Assembly (NCBI RefSeq): GCF_036417845.1
Contig: NC_089981.1
Coordinates: 76,673,268 to 76,737,267, forward strand
DNA from: Apteryx mantelli
Lineage: Eukaryota > Chordata > Aves > Apterygiformes > Apterygidae
Direction of reading: 5' to 3'
DNA length: 64,000 nt
Shown here: piece after piece, positions 49,101-58,530 of the stretch
How positions within the stretch are numbered: the stretch's first letter is position 1
Layout of the letters: each line of letters opens with the position of its first letter
Program-made: the position numbers and the translations under genes
The notes under the pieces: model-generated
Database searches by the model: none
What the model was told of the DNA's origin: nothing
What the model saw: the letters and a program-made list of their open reading frames with translations, nothing else

Positions 49101-50778
49101 ACGAGTTGAATGTGACCCAGAAATTTACCCTTGTGGCAAATAAGGCCAACAGCCTCTTGGGGTGCATTAGGAAGAGCACTGTCAGCAGATCAAGGGAGGT
49201 GAACCTTCCCCTCTACTCAGCACTGGTGAAACCACATCTGGAGTTCTGGGTCCAGTTCTAGGCTCCCCAGTACAGGGAGGACATGGACATACTGCAGCAA
49301 GTCCAACAAAGGGCCACACAGATGATTAGAGGACTGGAGAACGTGTAATATGAGGAGGGGCTGAGAGAGTTGGGATTGTTTAGCCTGGAGAAGAAAAGGC
49401 TCAGAGGTGATCTTTTTAAAGTGTGTAAATACCTGTTGGAGGGGAGGGAGGGGAAGTAAAGAAGAAGGAGCCAGACTATCCTCATTCGTGGCCAGTGGAA
49501 GGACAAGAGGCAATAGGCACAAATCGAAACACTGAAAATTCCATTTAAACATAAGAAAAAAACCTTTGTATTGTGAGAGTTGTTGAACACTGGAACAGGT
49601 AGCCCGGAGAGGTTTTAGAGTCTCCATCCTTGGAGATAGTCAAAACCCACTGGACAAGGTCCTGAGACGACTCTGCTTTGGGCAGGAGGGTTGGGCTAGA
49701 TGATCTCCAGAGGTCCCTTCCAATCTCAACCATTCTGTGATTCTGTGACACTTGCAATATTCAGCTCACTGATAAATATCAGCACTCTAACACACAGAGC
49801 TCCTTCTCACTCATTCGTCTTTTCTTGGCTCATCCTGAAATCAAAAAGCCTACATTCTCTAGGGATGCTCATCTCTAGTACTCTTCTGACATAGCCTTTC
49901 TTCACACAATATTTGCAGACTGTTTTGGTGTTTAAAAGTGCACACAGAATCACAGAATCGCTGAGGTTGGAAGGGACCTCTGGAGATCATCTAGTCCAAC
50001 CCTCCTGCTCAAGCAGGGTCACCTAGAGCACATTGCACAGGATTGCATCCAGGTGTGTTTTGAATATCTCCAGAGAAGGAGACTCCACCACCTCTCTGGG
50101 CAACCTGTTCCAGTGCTCTGTCACCCTCACAGTGAAAAAGTTTTTCCTCATGTTCAGATGGAAGTGTCTGTGTTTCAGTTTGTGCCCATTGCCTCGCGTC
50201 CCTCACTTGGCACCACTGAAAAGAGTCTGGTCCCATCCTCTCGACACCCTCCCTTCAGATACTTGTACACATTGATAAGATCTCCTCTCAGCCTTCTCTT
50301 CTCCAAGCTAAACAGGCCCAGCTCTCTCAGCCTTTCCTCATAAGAGAGATGCTCCAGTCCCCTAATAAATCTTTGTAGCCCTTCGCTGGACTTGCTCCAG
50401 TAGTGCCACATCCCTCTTGTACTGGAAATATTTTAAAAGCACTGGCTGGGTCCTGCTGGACGGCAATAGGATTGATGATGTGCTCAACTGCATGGATTTT
50501 GCCATCTTCCATCATCTTGGCCGGCGGGGCAGCCTGAAACATGGAGTACTGGGCCCCAATCGCGGGGATGGCCACTGCACCAGGCTTAATGGTGGACACC
50601 CAGGACAACAATTTGAGAGGAATGTCCTTTTCAGTTAAAACCTTTGCTTTTGGCACTTTCACTCTTTTAAGTTTGCATATACACAAACACAATGGCACCT
50701 TTCTCTGGTACTGCTAATAAATAAATGGATTGGTGGTTTCCTTTACTGTAAGAGCTGTCAGATGTCAAATTCTTGGAC

Positions 50779-50809
<31 letters not shown>

Positions 50810-53633
50810 TAGAGGAGGAAGAGGAAGTTTATCAATAGCAAACAGCAACTGCTTCAGTTCCTGGAGTAGCTAGCATTCTTTGAAAAATTTCCAACACATC
50901 ACTTAGAACAAACTAAATGACTCATCTATCAAATTCACCAATCTGCTATCAGTATAAGTACGGAAAAACCCTCCAGTCTAATCCACCTTTGGAGGGTGAG
51001 TCAAAAGACGATATATACACACACATACACCACCTGTTACTGGAAAAAAGGACACTGGTTCTACATAACTTATTTACAGTAAAGTCATACCAGTCATTCT
51101 CGAAAAGACCTTGAGATTGTGCCAACAGAGTATTTTACTCTTCCCACTTTTCTACAAGCAATAGAAAACCCTCCCAAGAAAACCAAAAACCTTCCCCGTG
51201 ACTCCTACACAAGTAACAGGATGATGAGAGATCTTGTCCGCCTCTAGATTCTAACAGTTCCTTTCCTCTCTCTTCCTCCATGGTGGTACAGCTTTCTTAG
51301 TACACTTCTCTTTTCAACTTTTTCTTTTTGCCATAGCCTTCTGCAGACTAAACCCAATAAACTCACTCATTTGATGTGATCTCACAAGAGTATTACACCC
51401 AGTCAAAGAAAAAAAAAAGAAAAAAAAAAGTTGGCACTAGCAATTCAGCTCCCAAATGCAAATATAAGGTTACTGCCACATAAGGTTATTTTGATTGAGG
51501 TACTAAACATGGTTTGGAGGTTGACAATTGTCTTAAAAAGAACAAAAATAGTATAAATTAATGACCAGTTCTCTCACCTGTTTCTACACTATGGACCCAA
51601 ACATCCTATCAAAATAGACAACTATAAACCAAATAAGGAAATTAACAAAGCCACCATTTCTTAAGTTTCCAAACTTTATAAGTTTTGTAACATCCCCATC
51701 TAAAATATCTTTCATTAGATATGTATTCTGTTGGCACTGCATCTTTTCCATCCCAAACTGCACTTGCCTGCTTGATAGTGTCTTGTGAAGGAGTCACTGC
51801 ACTTACAGATTTCTGCATTAATTTTGGATCAACTCTGCCCTACCTAATGTGGAGGTCAAGTCAGTTGTGGAATGATGGTAGGAAGCCTGGTCACAACTAT
51901 TACTATTATTATTCTGCATCACAGCCACTGAAGATGCAGTTATTCAGTCACAGTCTCTTCATTAACATAACTTCTAATAACAATCCTTATGCTAAAAACA
52001 AATTGCGAGTGAAACTTTTATTGTAAGCTGAAGAGTTCTTTGCAATGTATTTAAGTCCTCCATAGGAAAGCCCTGCCTGGGACATTTTCAACTCCTAGAG
52101 TAAATTCTTTAGGCATGTGAATGCTAAGATTAGACATAAATTAAAAGTTACCTATTCCATGTCTATGGTTTTGAATTTGTTATGATCTTTTGCTATTTTT
52201 GTGATCATCAGAATCACTTTACATAAATTCCTTAGTAGCAGTGAAGAAAGAGTTTTACCTATGAGTTTGTCATAATCCACGCCTTTAGCATTTGATGTCT
52301 GCACAGTCCAGGGGTCCACAAAGTCCTCGTCCTCTTCTTTAGTTGTACCATTGTTTATTGATACAAGATCTCTTGGAGGCAAGCCTGCCTGATAATCTTG
52401 TCCTGTTGTTGTTTTATATGACAGTTTTAATGATAGCAGCATCCTCACTGCTGCATCAATTTCATCCTGAATAAAGGAAAAAAGCAGCTGTTCAACTTAA
52501 TATACTTAAGATAGACAGCATCCATGCTTTGACTTATTTATAAGCCCTAAGTTAAGCCTTTACACACACGTTTGTCATATCAATACCCAACAGAAAAGAA
52601 AAACAGTTTCCTAATCATTAGAATTTAGAGCATCACCGCTGGCAAGATATTTAAAATCTCTCTGCCTCACCTTTCCATTTGTGCCTGAGGAAAAAAAATG
52701 CTTATCTGATTTTCAGAGGTTTAATAATCTTAAAGTATGAATTTCTAAGGTATTTAGATATAATATAAATTGTTATCTAATTTACTTGATTAAAAATGTT
52801 CTTGCAGTGGCTCACATTAAAATGACTTACTCATTATAATTCGCTGATAGACTTGAAAAACAAGAACAGGAAGAACAAGAACAACTTTCATTGTTATGAC
52901 CTTTCTAATAAAGGGCTATTGTAACATCTCACACAAGCCATAAATACATCAAAGTTTTACTGACTACCAGTTTTAAAGGCTTGTTCCCACAGGCATTCCA
53001 CACCAATATCAACCCATATTAAAACTGAGTTCTCTTTGCCAACATAATGATGACAGAATAGGGAACTTGAAATTAATGGAATTAATGGCAAATTACTAAA
53101 TTACTTAAGGGAGACCAAGCAGCAGGGGTTGTCAGTACAGTTACGGGAAGACATATTTGCCAATGGTATGATAATGCATATAGAAAGAGATTTTAACTAA
53201 GAATCTAAAAACAAGGCAGAATGTAATACAAACTTCATTTGAAAACCAAATAGCTTGGATCACTTCACATAGCATGGCAATTGGCTGAAGCAGACTTTTA
53301 AGCATACAACACTGTTCTTACTTCAGGAGTAACAGCTTTGCTCTTGTTAAGGACTACCTTAACAAGACATTGTGTAGACACAATGGACAAATATCTTTAA
53401 ACAAAGATTTTTTTCTTATTGTAATACAAAAGAGATCTCTGAACAACCATATTTTTCAATGCTCTTAAAGACAGACCTAAACTTAAAAATGAAGAGTTCA
53501 ACACATGAAATGGAAATACCTTTGGTGCTTTTCCTGCTTTCAGTGCTCTGACTTTTTCTCCTTGTTCAGTTACTTTTTCAAACAGCTGAAGTGGACTCAA
53601 AGATTTCAAATCACAGTTCTGAATATCAGCCAT
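34034..53633 (-). CDS. WARS1: WARS1 cytosolic tryptophanyl-tRNA synthetase (complete, ten coding exons)
   Basis: Minus-strand join of 53520-53633, 52259-52466, 44739-44847, 43661-43780, 43176-43358, 41717-41817, 40285-40397, 39048-39221, 35972-36112 and 34034-34192 gives 1422 bp, 473 residues plus stop (human 471). The enzyme activates tryptophan with ATP and charges tRNA-Trp in the cytosol. An N-terminal WHEP domain covers roughly residues 13-65 ([10 protein letters not shown] to TGQDY). The class I catalytic core has the HIGH-type motif HVGH (173-176) and the KMSKS-type loop KMSAS (352-356). The C-terminal tRNA-binding part ends in [10 protein letters not shown]. All introns are GT-AG and all phases fit. 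The start has A at -3 and G at +4. Human WARS1 is interferon-gamma inducible. The gene shares a CpG island with WDR25. Confidence 0.96.
35972..36112 (-). CDS. WARS1: WARS1 coding exon 9
   Basis: 141 bp, 47 codons, from TTTCAG to AAGCAG|GTAAGT. It encodes [20 protein letters not shown] and [20 protein letters not shown]. Confidence 0.96.
39048..39221 (-). CDS. WARS1: WARS1 coding exon 8 (KMSKS motif)
   Basis: 174 bp, 58 codons, from TTCTAG to ACCAAG|GTAAGA. It encodes [32 protein letters not shown] and [18 protein letters not shown] is the KMSKS-type loop of eukaryotic TrpRS. Confidence 0.96.
40285..40397 (-). CDS. WARS1: WARS1 coding exon 7 (eighth exon)
   Basis: 113 bp from TTCTAG to GACCAG|GTTAAA. 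It encodes [20 protein letters not shown] and [17 protein letters not shown], part of the tryptophan- and tRNA-binding core. Confidence 0.95.
41357..41420. repeat. 32-bp tandem duplication
   Basis: Two adjacent 32-bp units starting gaaattt and ending ctattgta, differing at one base. They lie in the WARS1 intron about 300 bp from the exon that was duplicated. Confidence 0.9.
41717..41817 (-). CDS. WARS1: WARS1 coding exon 6 (seventh exon counting the 5' non-coding exon)
   Basis: 101 bp from TCACAG to CATTG|GTAGGA. It encodes [20 protein letters not shown] and [13 protein letters not shown]. The exon and its flanking intron are the source (or sister) of the decayed copy at 28511-28838. Elsewhere in this annotation it is called exon 7. 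Confidence 0.95.
43176..43358 (-). CDS. WARS1: WARS1 coding exon 5
   Basis: 183 bp from TTATTAG to TTGGG|GTAAGT. It encodes [40 protein letters not shown] and part of the tryptophan pocket region. Confidence 0.95.
43661..43780 (-). CDS. WARS1: WARS1 coding exon 4 (HIGH motif)
   Basis: 120 bp from TTTAG to ACAAA|GTAAGT. It encodes [13 protein letters not shown], then [11 protein letters not shown] and MHVGHLIPF, which carries the ATP-binding HVGH. Confidence 0.95.
44739..44847 (-). CDS. WARS1: WARS1 coding exon 3
   Basis: 109 bp from ATTGCAG to CATAG|GTGAGT. It encodes [18 protein letters not shown] to RRGIFFSH, near-identical to human. Confidence 0.95.
48320..49748 (+). mobile_element. CR1 LINE, 5'-truncated, with reverse transcriptase remnant
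   Basis: Sense-strand CR1. The 5' part retains RT-domain text such as [46 protein letters not shown] and [11 protein letters not shown], interrupted by stops and frameshifts. The 3' end reads ggttgggctagatgatctcc, then agaggtcccttccaatctc, and closes with attctgtgattctgtga, the CR1 octamer tail. It is dead and inserted antisense to WARS1. Confidence 0.93.
49944..50422 (-). mobile_element. CR1 LINE 3' fragment, antisense strand
   Basis: It begins with cacagaatcacagaatcgct and gaggttggaagggacctctg, the reverse complement of a CR1 tail, and continues for about 480 bp of CR1 ORF2 end and 3' UTR. Its 5' truncation point is at about 50422 (cttgtactgg). It faces the CR1 at 48320-49748 tail to tail with a spacer of about 195 bp. 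Confidence 0.93.
50423..50698 (-). pseudogene. Unrecognised coding-like fragment abutting a CR1
   Basis: On the minus strand an open frame runs from about 50698 into the CR1. Before the CR1 junction it reads [40 protein letters not shown] and [14 protein letters not shown], ending DPASAFKIF. Composition is protein-like and more GC- and CpG-rich than the intron around it, with no stop over about 90 codons. I do not recognise the protein. It has no start or splice context of its own, so a processed pseudogene fragment is the likeliest reading; the open frame could also be chance. Confidence 0.4.
50778..50801. repeat. (TA)n microsatellite
   Basis: About eleven TA units followed by a T run, near the upstream edge of the coding-like fragment in the WARS1 intron. 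Confidence 0.9.
52259..52466 (-). CDS. WARS1: WARS1 coding exon 2
   Basis: 208 bp from a TTCAG acceptor to ATAG|GTAAAA. It encodes [18 protein letters not shown] (rest of WHEP), a linker, and [23 protein letters not shown], the highly conserved start of the eukaryotic catalytic extension. Residue 53 is Leu where human has the mini-TrpRS start Met48. Confidence 0.95.
52467..53519 (-). other. WARS1: WARS1 intron between coding exons 1 and 2
   Basis: GT-AG intron of 1053 bp. A short stretch at about 52640-52700 (tctctctgcctcacctttcc) looks like the reverse complement of a MIR core. Nothing else is recognised. Confidence 0.6.
53520..53633 (-). CDS. WARS1: WARS1 coding exon 1 (start)
   Basis: ATG at 53633-53631 in the context AAAATGG. 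38 codons from [10 protein letters not shown] to LKAGKAPK, then donor GTATTT. This is the first helix region of the WHEP domain. The exon probably begins upstream at 53702, after a TTGAATCTTCAG acceptor. Confidence 0.92.
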
Positions 53634-55465
53634 TTTCCAAGAGTGTAAAAGATCTTTTTATTTACAATTCAAATAAATCTAAAAGTCTTCCAGTTTTTCA
53701 GCCTGAAGATTCAAAACAGCAGCAACAAACTGAAGGAGAACTGTAGGGTGAAAAATAGTGTGTTTTATTCTTCTACGTATAACTTCAAGATTAGAATGCT
53801 GGAATAAGAATATAAAAACTATACTGACCCCATACTTGATTTTATCCATTTGGAGACTGTGGAAAACTACAACTGCATAGTTTACAACAGAGTAATTCAC
53901 AAAATATGGAATGTTAAATAATGTATGCTTAAGCAAGCATACAGTTTTGGTTATGAATCACATTAAAGCCAGTAAAGTTATTATTGTTCTACATCAAACA
54001 TATTGATCTTTGTCCCTTTAGTTATAATCTATAGATAAGTCATAAATAAGTTCTCCCTTACTTAATTTTAGTTAATACACATCTTAGTAATTTCAAAGAA
54101 TGGAAGTTCCTGTAATATGGATTACACTAGATTAACTCCCACTTTATTATATATGTGCAGTGGCACAGCAATTTCTGCTGCCACAGAAATTTCTTCTTCT
54201 AACTTTTCAAAAATTACCCGATATATTGTCTTTACAGACTGTCTGATTGACACCTAAGAAATATGGTGAAGCTGCTACCTGCCTGCCATTAGAGTGAAAA
54301 CACACTTCAACTGCAGAGGCAGAGATGTTTTATTTTAAGAAATTGTTCAAGCTCAGCAGCTCTCTATTGGGGTCTTTAGAAGGACATAGGCTCTAAAACA
54401 GTTTTTTGTAAAAATTCAACCACTGTGCTCTTTAAATATTTGAAACTGAGGATAAAGAAGCATTAACTTGATACGGGAAGAGCGACTTTTAAAACCATTA
54501 TGGTTCCAATTATAGTGAGTTTACCATATTTACATAGAAGAAAGTAAGTTTTAAAAAAAGGGGGGACATCATTTGTCTGAAAAACAACATTGTAAGTAAA
54601 ACTGCAGCCATCACAAATATATACCACAAGGGCAGGATACACAGAGAAGCATATAGAGAATTATAAAATAATTTGATAAAATTCTGGTAACACGAAATAC
54701 TAGTGCAGATCCTAATCACTAAAGTGAACTGAGGTAAAAGTAAATTTCCTATGAACACTAACATAACTTGGCCAGTGTGGCAAACACCCCAATCTGATGT
54801 GATTGAATAATGTAACCACCCAAGATACTTTATAGGTTTTTTCTTGAGGAAAGTCATGTCATCTTATTTCATAAACTGGTGCTTATTTCATATACCCTGT
54901 ATTCAGATGTGATAGTGACAAATGCAATGCAAGTTGGAAGAGTAAATTAGCCTTTTACTGAGCTGCAAACAGCAATGTGTTAGAAAAAGAGCATTCACCC
55001 TAAGCATTCTCTGTCATGCTATGCCCACATTTTAGTCCATGCAGGAAGATTTCTGTGCCAATGTAAAGTCCTACTGACTTCCAGGGAGTACATGGACACT
55101 GGTATTCATTCAAAGAGAGTAAGCTGAAGGTTCAGAGACACTAAAACAGACATGGAAAGCCTCTTCCTCATGATGGACTAAATAGACCTTTTAAATACAC
55201 TTAGCATGCTACGCATTAAAGATTCCATATGAAACGGAATTGTAGGAGGATTTCTGCTCTGAGACCACTGTCACTTCCCTTCTTCAGAATGGAAAGATAA
55301 GCCTTTAAGTAAGCAAAGTAAGTATTTTCCGAAGAGAGAGACTCCCTAACATATTATTGATACATGGCTATGCATGGAACATGAATTGATTGGATTTACA
55401 GATTTAACTCAAGTAAATCATAAAAGCTATTAATAAAACACACACTCATTTGGTTCCCCTTTACC

Positions 55466-55487
55466 ATAATAATAATAATAATAATAA
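55466..55487. repeat. (AAT)n microsatellite
   Basis: Seven consecutive AAT-type units. Confidence 0.9.
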
Positions 55488-57240
55488 AAAAGTCTATAAT
55501 ATTTGCATTAGCTTTTCAGCACTATATCAAACCTTACTTTACAAAATAATCCGGCTAATCACAACCTTGGTTATATTTACAAAGGAGGACTTGCTGGTAA
55601 CCAAAACATATCTACCATTAAGGCTTTGTTTGCTAGACAGCTGCAATGTTCCCAAATTTCAGCTTCAGCTGAACACCATAAAAAAAATTGAAAAGCATGT
55701 ACATCTACTTGCTAATTTTATTTGCTTAGCGTATTAATGCAGACACTGATGCAATAATTAAATTACATAATTAACTAAAATAAGACTGAATAGTATATTA
55801 TCAGTGATTCTTAAGTTTTGAACCTAATATTGATCCCTTTGAGTCTGATTATTTCAAGTCCGACAGTGTTATTTTAAAGAGGTAATTTGAAGCATATCAA
55901 ATAATTACCTGACACATTCCTATAATTTACTTACATTTATTTGGATACTAGTGTTTTCCTCTTTATCATGGGCACAAGATATTTAACTGGAAAAGAGAGT
56001 ATATAGAGTAAATTCATATTAGGAAAGGTTTATGAAGACTAACACACAATCTTTCTCAAGAAATATCCAGCTACATTTGCTGGCTTCAAATTTTACAAAA
56101 TACAAAAAGTAAACAGGAATTATTCTTTGGTGCAGAATAAATTGTGCCTTGGCATTTTAACTTAATACTGGAACGTACATTCTTACTGATAAATTGCCTC
56201 CATTCTGGAAGGCTGCAATCTCACAGTCAGAACTGAACACAAATACTGGAGGACAGTAGAAAAGAAAGACTCTTAAAAAAGTTCTAAATATTACGCTTTT
56301 AAGCTGAGCAAAACTTCCCAAAGGAAAATGCATTTTTGGTAGGAAGCAGCAAAAGTAATCTAGTCAATGCAACAAGAGATGAGGATATCAGAATTACAAA
56401 ACGCAAAAAATACTGACTGCTGCCTAAACCTTATCTCTAGTTACCTTAATCTCTAACACAGTAAAACTAAATGTCCTTCTCTGCTGGTGGAATTCAAACC
56501 AGGAATTCAGTTACATGGGACAGAGGTCTTTATCAGTTTTGAAATTCATAAATGTAGTTTTGAACTGTTCAAAGAAATAACTGAATTTTCTGTATTTTTT
56601 CAGAAAGATTTTTCTGGGACTGTTTGTTTTCATAATATCAATAAGAATTGAAGACACATTAAATACTTTATATAATAGTTTTGGAAAAAAAAAAAGACAC
56701 ATGGGAACTTGAAAATGGACTACTAAGACATTTAGGACCAGAGCCAAAGATGAACTTAAACGCCACAATTTCACGGTGTAAACTTGAAAGACAAGAATTA
56801 CGTGCCTGTTCTTCCTATCCAATGCATGGTAACTTGTAATGGAACCTGCTCTTGTAACTGTTTAGGAATATCACATTAAATTATCATCAGACAAAGCTCA
56901 GAAATAATCCTGGGAAGAGGTATCAGGAAACAACTGTATCCTCTTCTCCTTCCAGTTGAATGAAGATCACAGATCTATGATCATTTTCACTGCTTGCTAT
57001 CTGATTTGGTAAGTGTAGAGGACTGGGAATCAAGGAATAGGGCTTTATATTAAGAAGTGCTTCTTCATGACAAACACTGCATGAAGGTACAGCAAAACTT
57101 CCAAAGAAATCAGTACTACAAAAGTCCTGACTCAATTTTCATGAATGAATGAAAGTACATGAGTATAAGTCTAACAGCATTTATGCTCCTGAAAAACGCA
57201 CCAAGTCCCTTAGAAATAAAACAAACAAACAAACAAAGAA

Positions 57241-57248
57241 AAGTGAAA
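57241..57248. promoter_or_regulatory. IRF-like motif near WARS1 5' end
   Basis: AAGTGAAA fits the IRF core AANNGAAA and sits inside agaaaagtgaaatt. A full ISRE (GAAANNGAAA) is not formed. Human WARS1 is interferon-inducible, which is why the site is listed; such cores are frequent by chance. Confidence 0.2.
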
Positions 57249-57429
57249 TTAAAGCATGTAGTATGTCCATGGATATCACAGGAAACGTGCCTTGAGAAGT
57301 ACTCCAACATACGCTGCATTTTATAGTAGAACCAGCTTCTCAATCAGGTTAATCATTAATTTATGCATGAAAATATGATAAAAGCTTGCAAGCAGATTCC
57401 CCGCGTTGGTAATATGACCACCCAACTAA

Positions 57430-58530
57430 TCTTATCGAAGCCCCGCTCCACCTGAAGAAAGCTTTCTAGGAGTCCTTACTACACTACCGCTGTTCAGAGC
57501 GAGGCTGCGGTACAGGAACCGCTGCACACGACGCTGCGCAGAGCTGGCGTCCATCGCCCCGCGGCCCTGCGGCACCTCCGCGCCGCACAGGCCGGGCGCA
57601 GGCCCGCGCCAGCGCGCTGCCCCCGGGCTGCGGGTCGCCTTTCCCTGCGCGCTTCTCCCCGGCGGCGCCGCAGCGGTGCGGCCCGAGGCGCTCCGGCGCC
57701 TGGCAGCGGGAGGGGGGACGCGAGCCAGGCGGGGACCCCGCGCCCCGCTACGGGGCAGCAATAACCCCCTGACGAGCCCCCCTCCCCCCGGGTCTCTCAC
57801 CGAGGCGCCGCTCGACGCCGCTCAGCGCCGCCGGGGCACCCTCCTGCCGGCCCGCGCCGCCACCCCTCCCCTCCCCTCCGCGGCCGGCCCGGCCCCGAGC
57901 TCACAGCGCCCTGCCCTGCCCTGCCCTGCCCGGCCCCGAGCCCAGGGTCCCCTCGCCCGGCCCGGCCCGGCCGCACGCACCGGCTCTCTTCACCGCCCCG
58001 CTGTCACTGCCATTGCATCACCCCCCCACCGGCACGGCCATCACTACCTCCCGGCTGGAAACGCACGCTCGCCGGAACCCTTTCCTCCCGCCTCCTTCCC
58101 TACCGACCGCCACCGGACGCGCCTCAGCTCGACGAAGCCGGTCCCCCCCGCTTGCCGCGGCTGGAGCGGGGCTCCTCCGAGCCCACCCCCTGCTCCTCCC
58201 CGCACCCTTCCGGCCGGCAGGGCGCGGAGCAAGCGGGCCCGTTTGAGCGGTGCGCCGTGTTTCCGCCCCGGCGCTCTTTAAAGGCCGGAGCGGCTGCCGG
58301 CGGAGGGGCCGCGGCGCCGCCGCGCAGGTACCACGGGGGTCTCAGTGCTGGGGGGGGAGGGGGCGGCGCGCTCCTGTGGCCTCTGCTTGGTTTCCGTCCC
58401 CGTAGGGGTGTGGGGCGCTGGGCGCGGGGTCCCGGGAGCGCCGCGGGTGCGTGTCCCGAGCCGCGGCTGTGGTGCCGGAGGGCCGCAAGCCCTGCAGTGC
58501 GCAGCCGGTAATAAACGTTGCTGCCTCTGT
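57430..58530. promoter_or_regulatory. Bidirectional CpG-island promoter WARS1 / WDR25
   Basis: About 1.1 kb of CpG-dense DNA between the minus-strand WARS1 and the plus-strand WDR25, the same head-to-head arrangement as in human. Candidate first-exon donors are CTCG|GTGAGA at 57801 (minus, WARS1) and GCGCAG|GTACCA at 58327 (plus, WDR25). A TTTAAA at 58277-58282 could be a TATA-like element for WDR25. CCCTG and CCCGG pentamer repeats occur at about 57909-57972. Long open frames on both strands here are compositional. Confidence 0.7.

Larger units (their letters stand above)
44848..52258 (-). other. WARS1: WARS1 large intron with CR1 insertions
   Basis: A 7.4-kb intron. It holds A-rich runs at its 5' splice-distal end (44862-44901), two CR1 copies facing each other tail to tail (48320-49748 and 49944-50422), an unrecognised coding-like fragment (50423-50698) and a (TA)n repeat (about 50778-50801). 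The rest (44902-48319 and 50802-52258) is AT-rich with nothing recognised. Confidence 0.75.
53703..57800 (-). other. WARS1: WARS1 5' intron (inferred)
   Basis: If exon 2 starts at 53702 and the first non-coding exon ends at a CpG-island donor near 57801 (CTCG|GTGAGA on the minus strand), this 4.1-kb stretch is intron 1. It is AT-rich, with an (AAT)n repeat at about 55466-55487 and an AAAC repeat near 57220-57237. No exon recognised, but an alternative interferon-type first exon cannot be ruled out. Confidence 0.45.
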
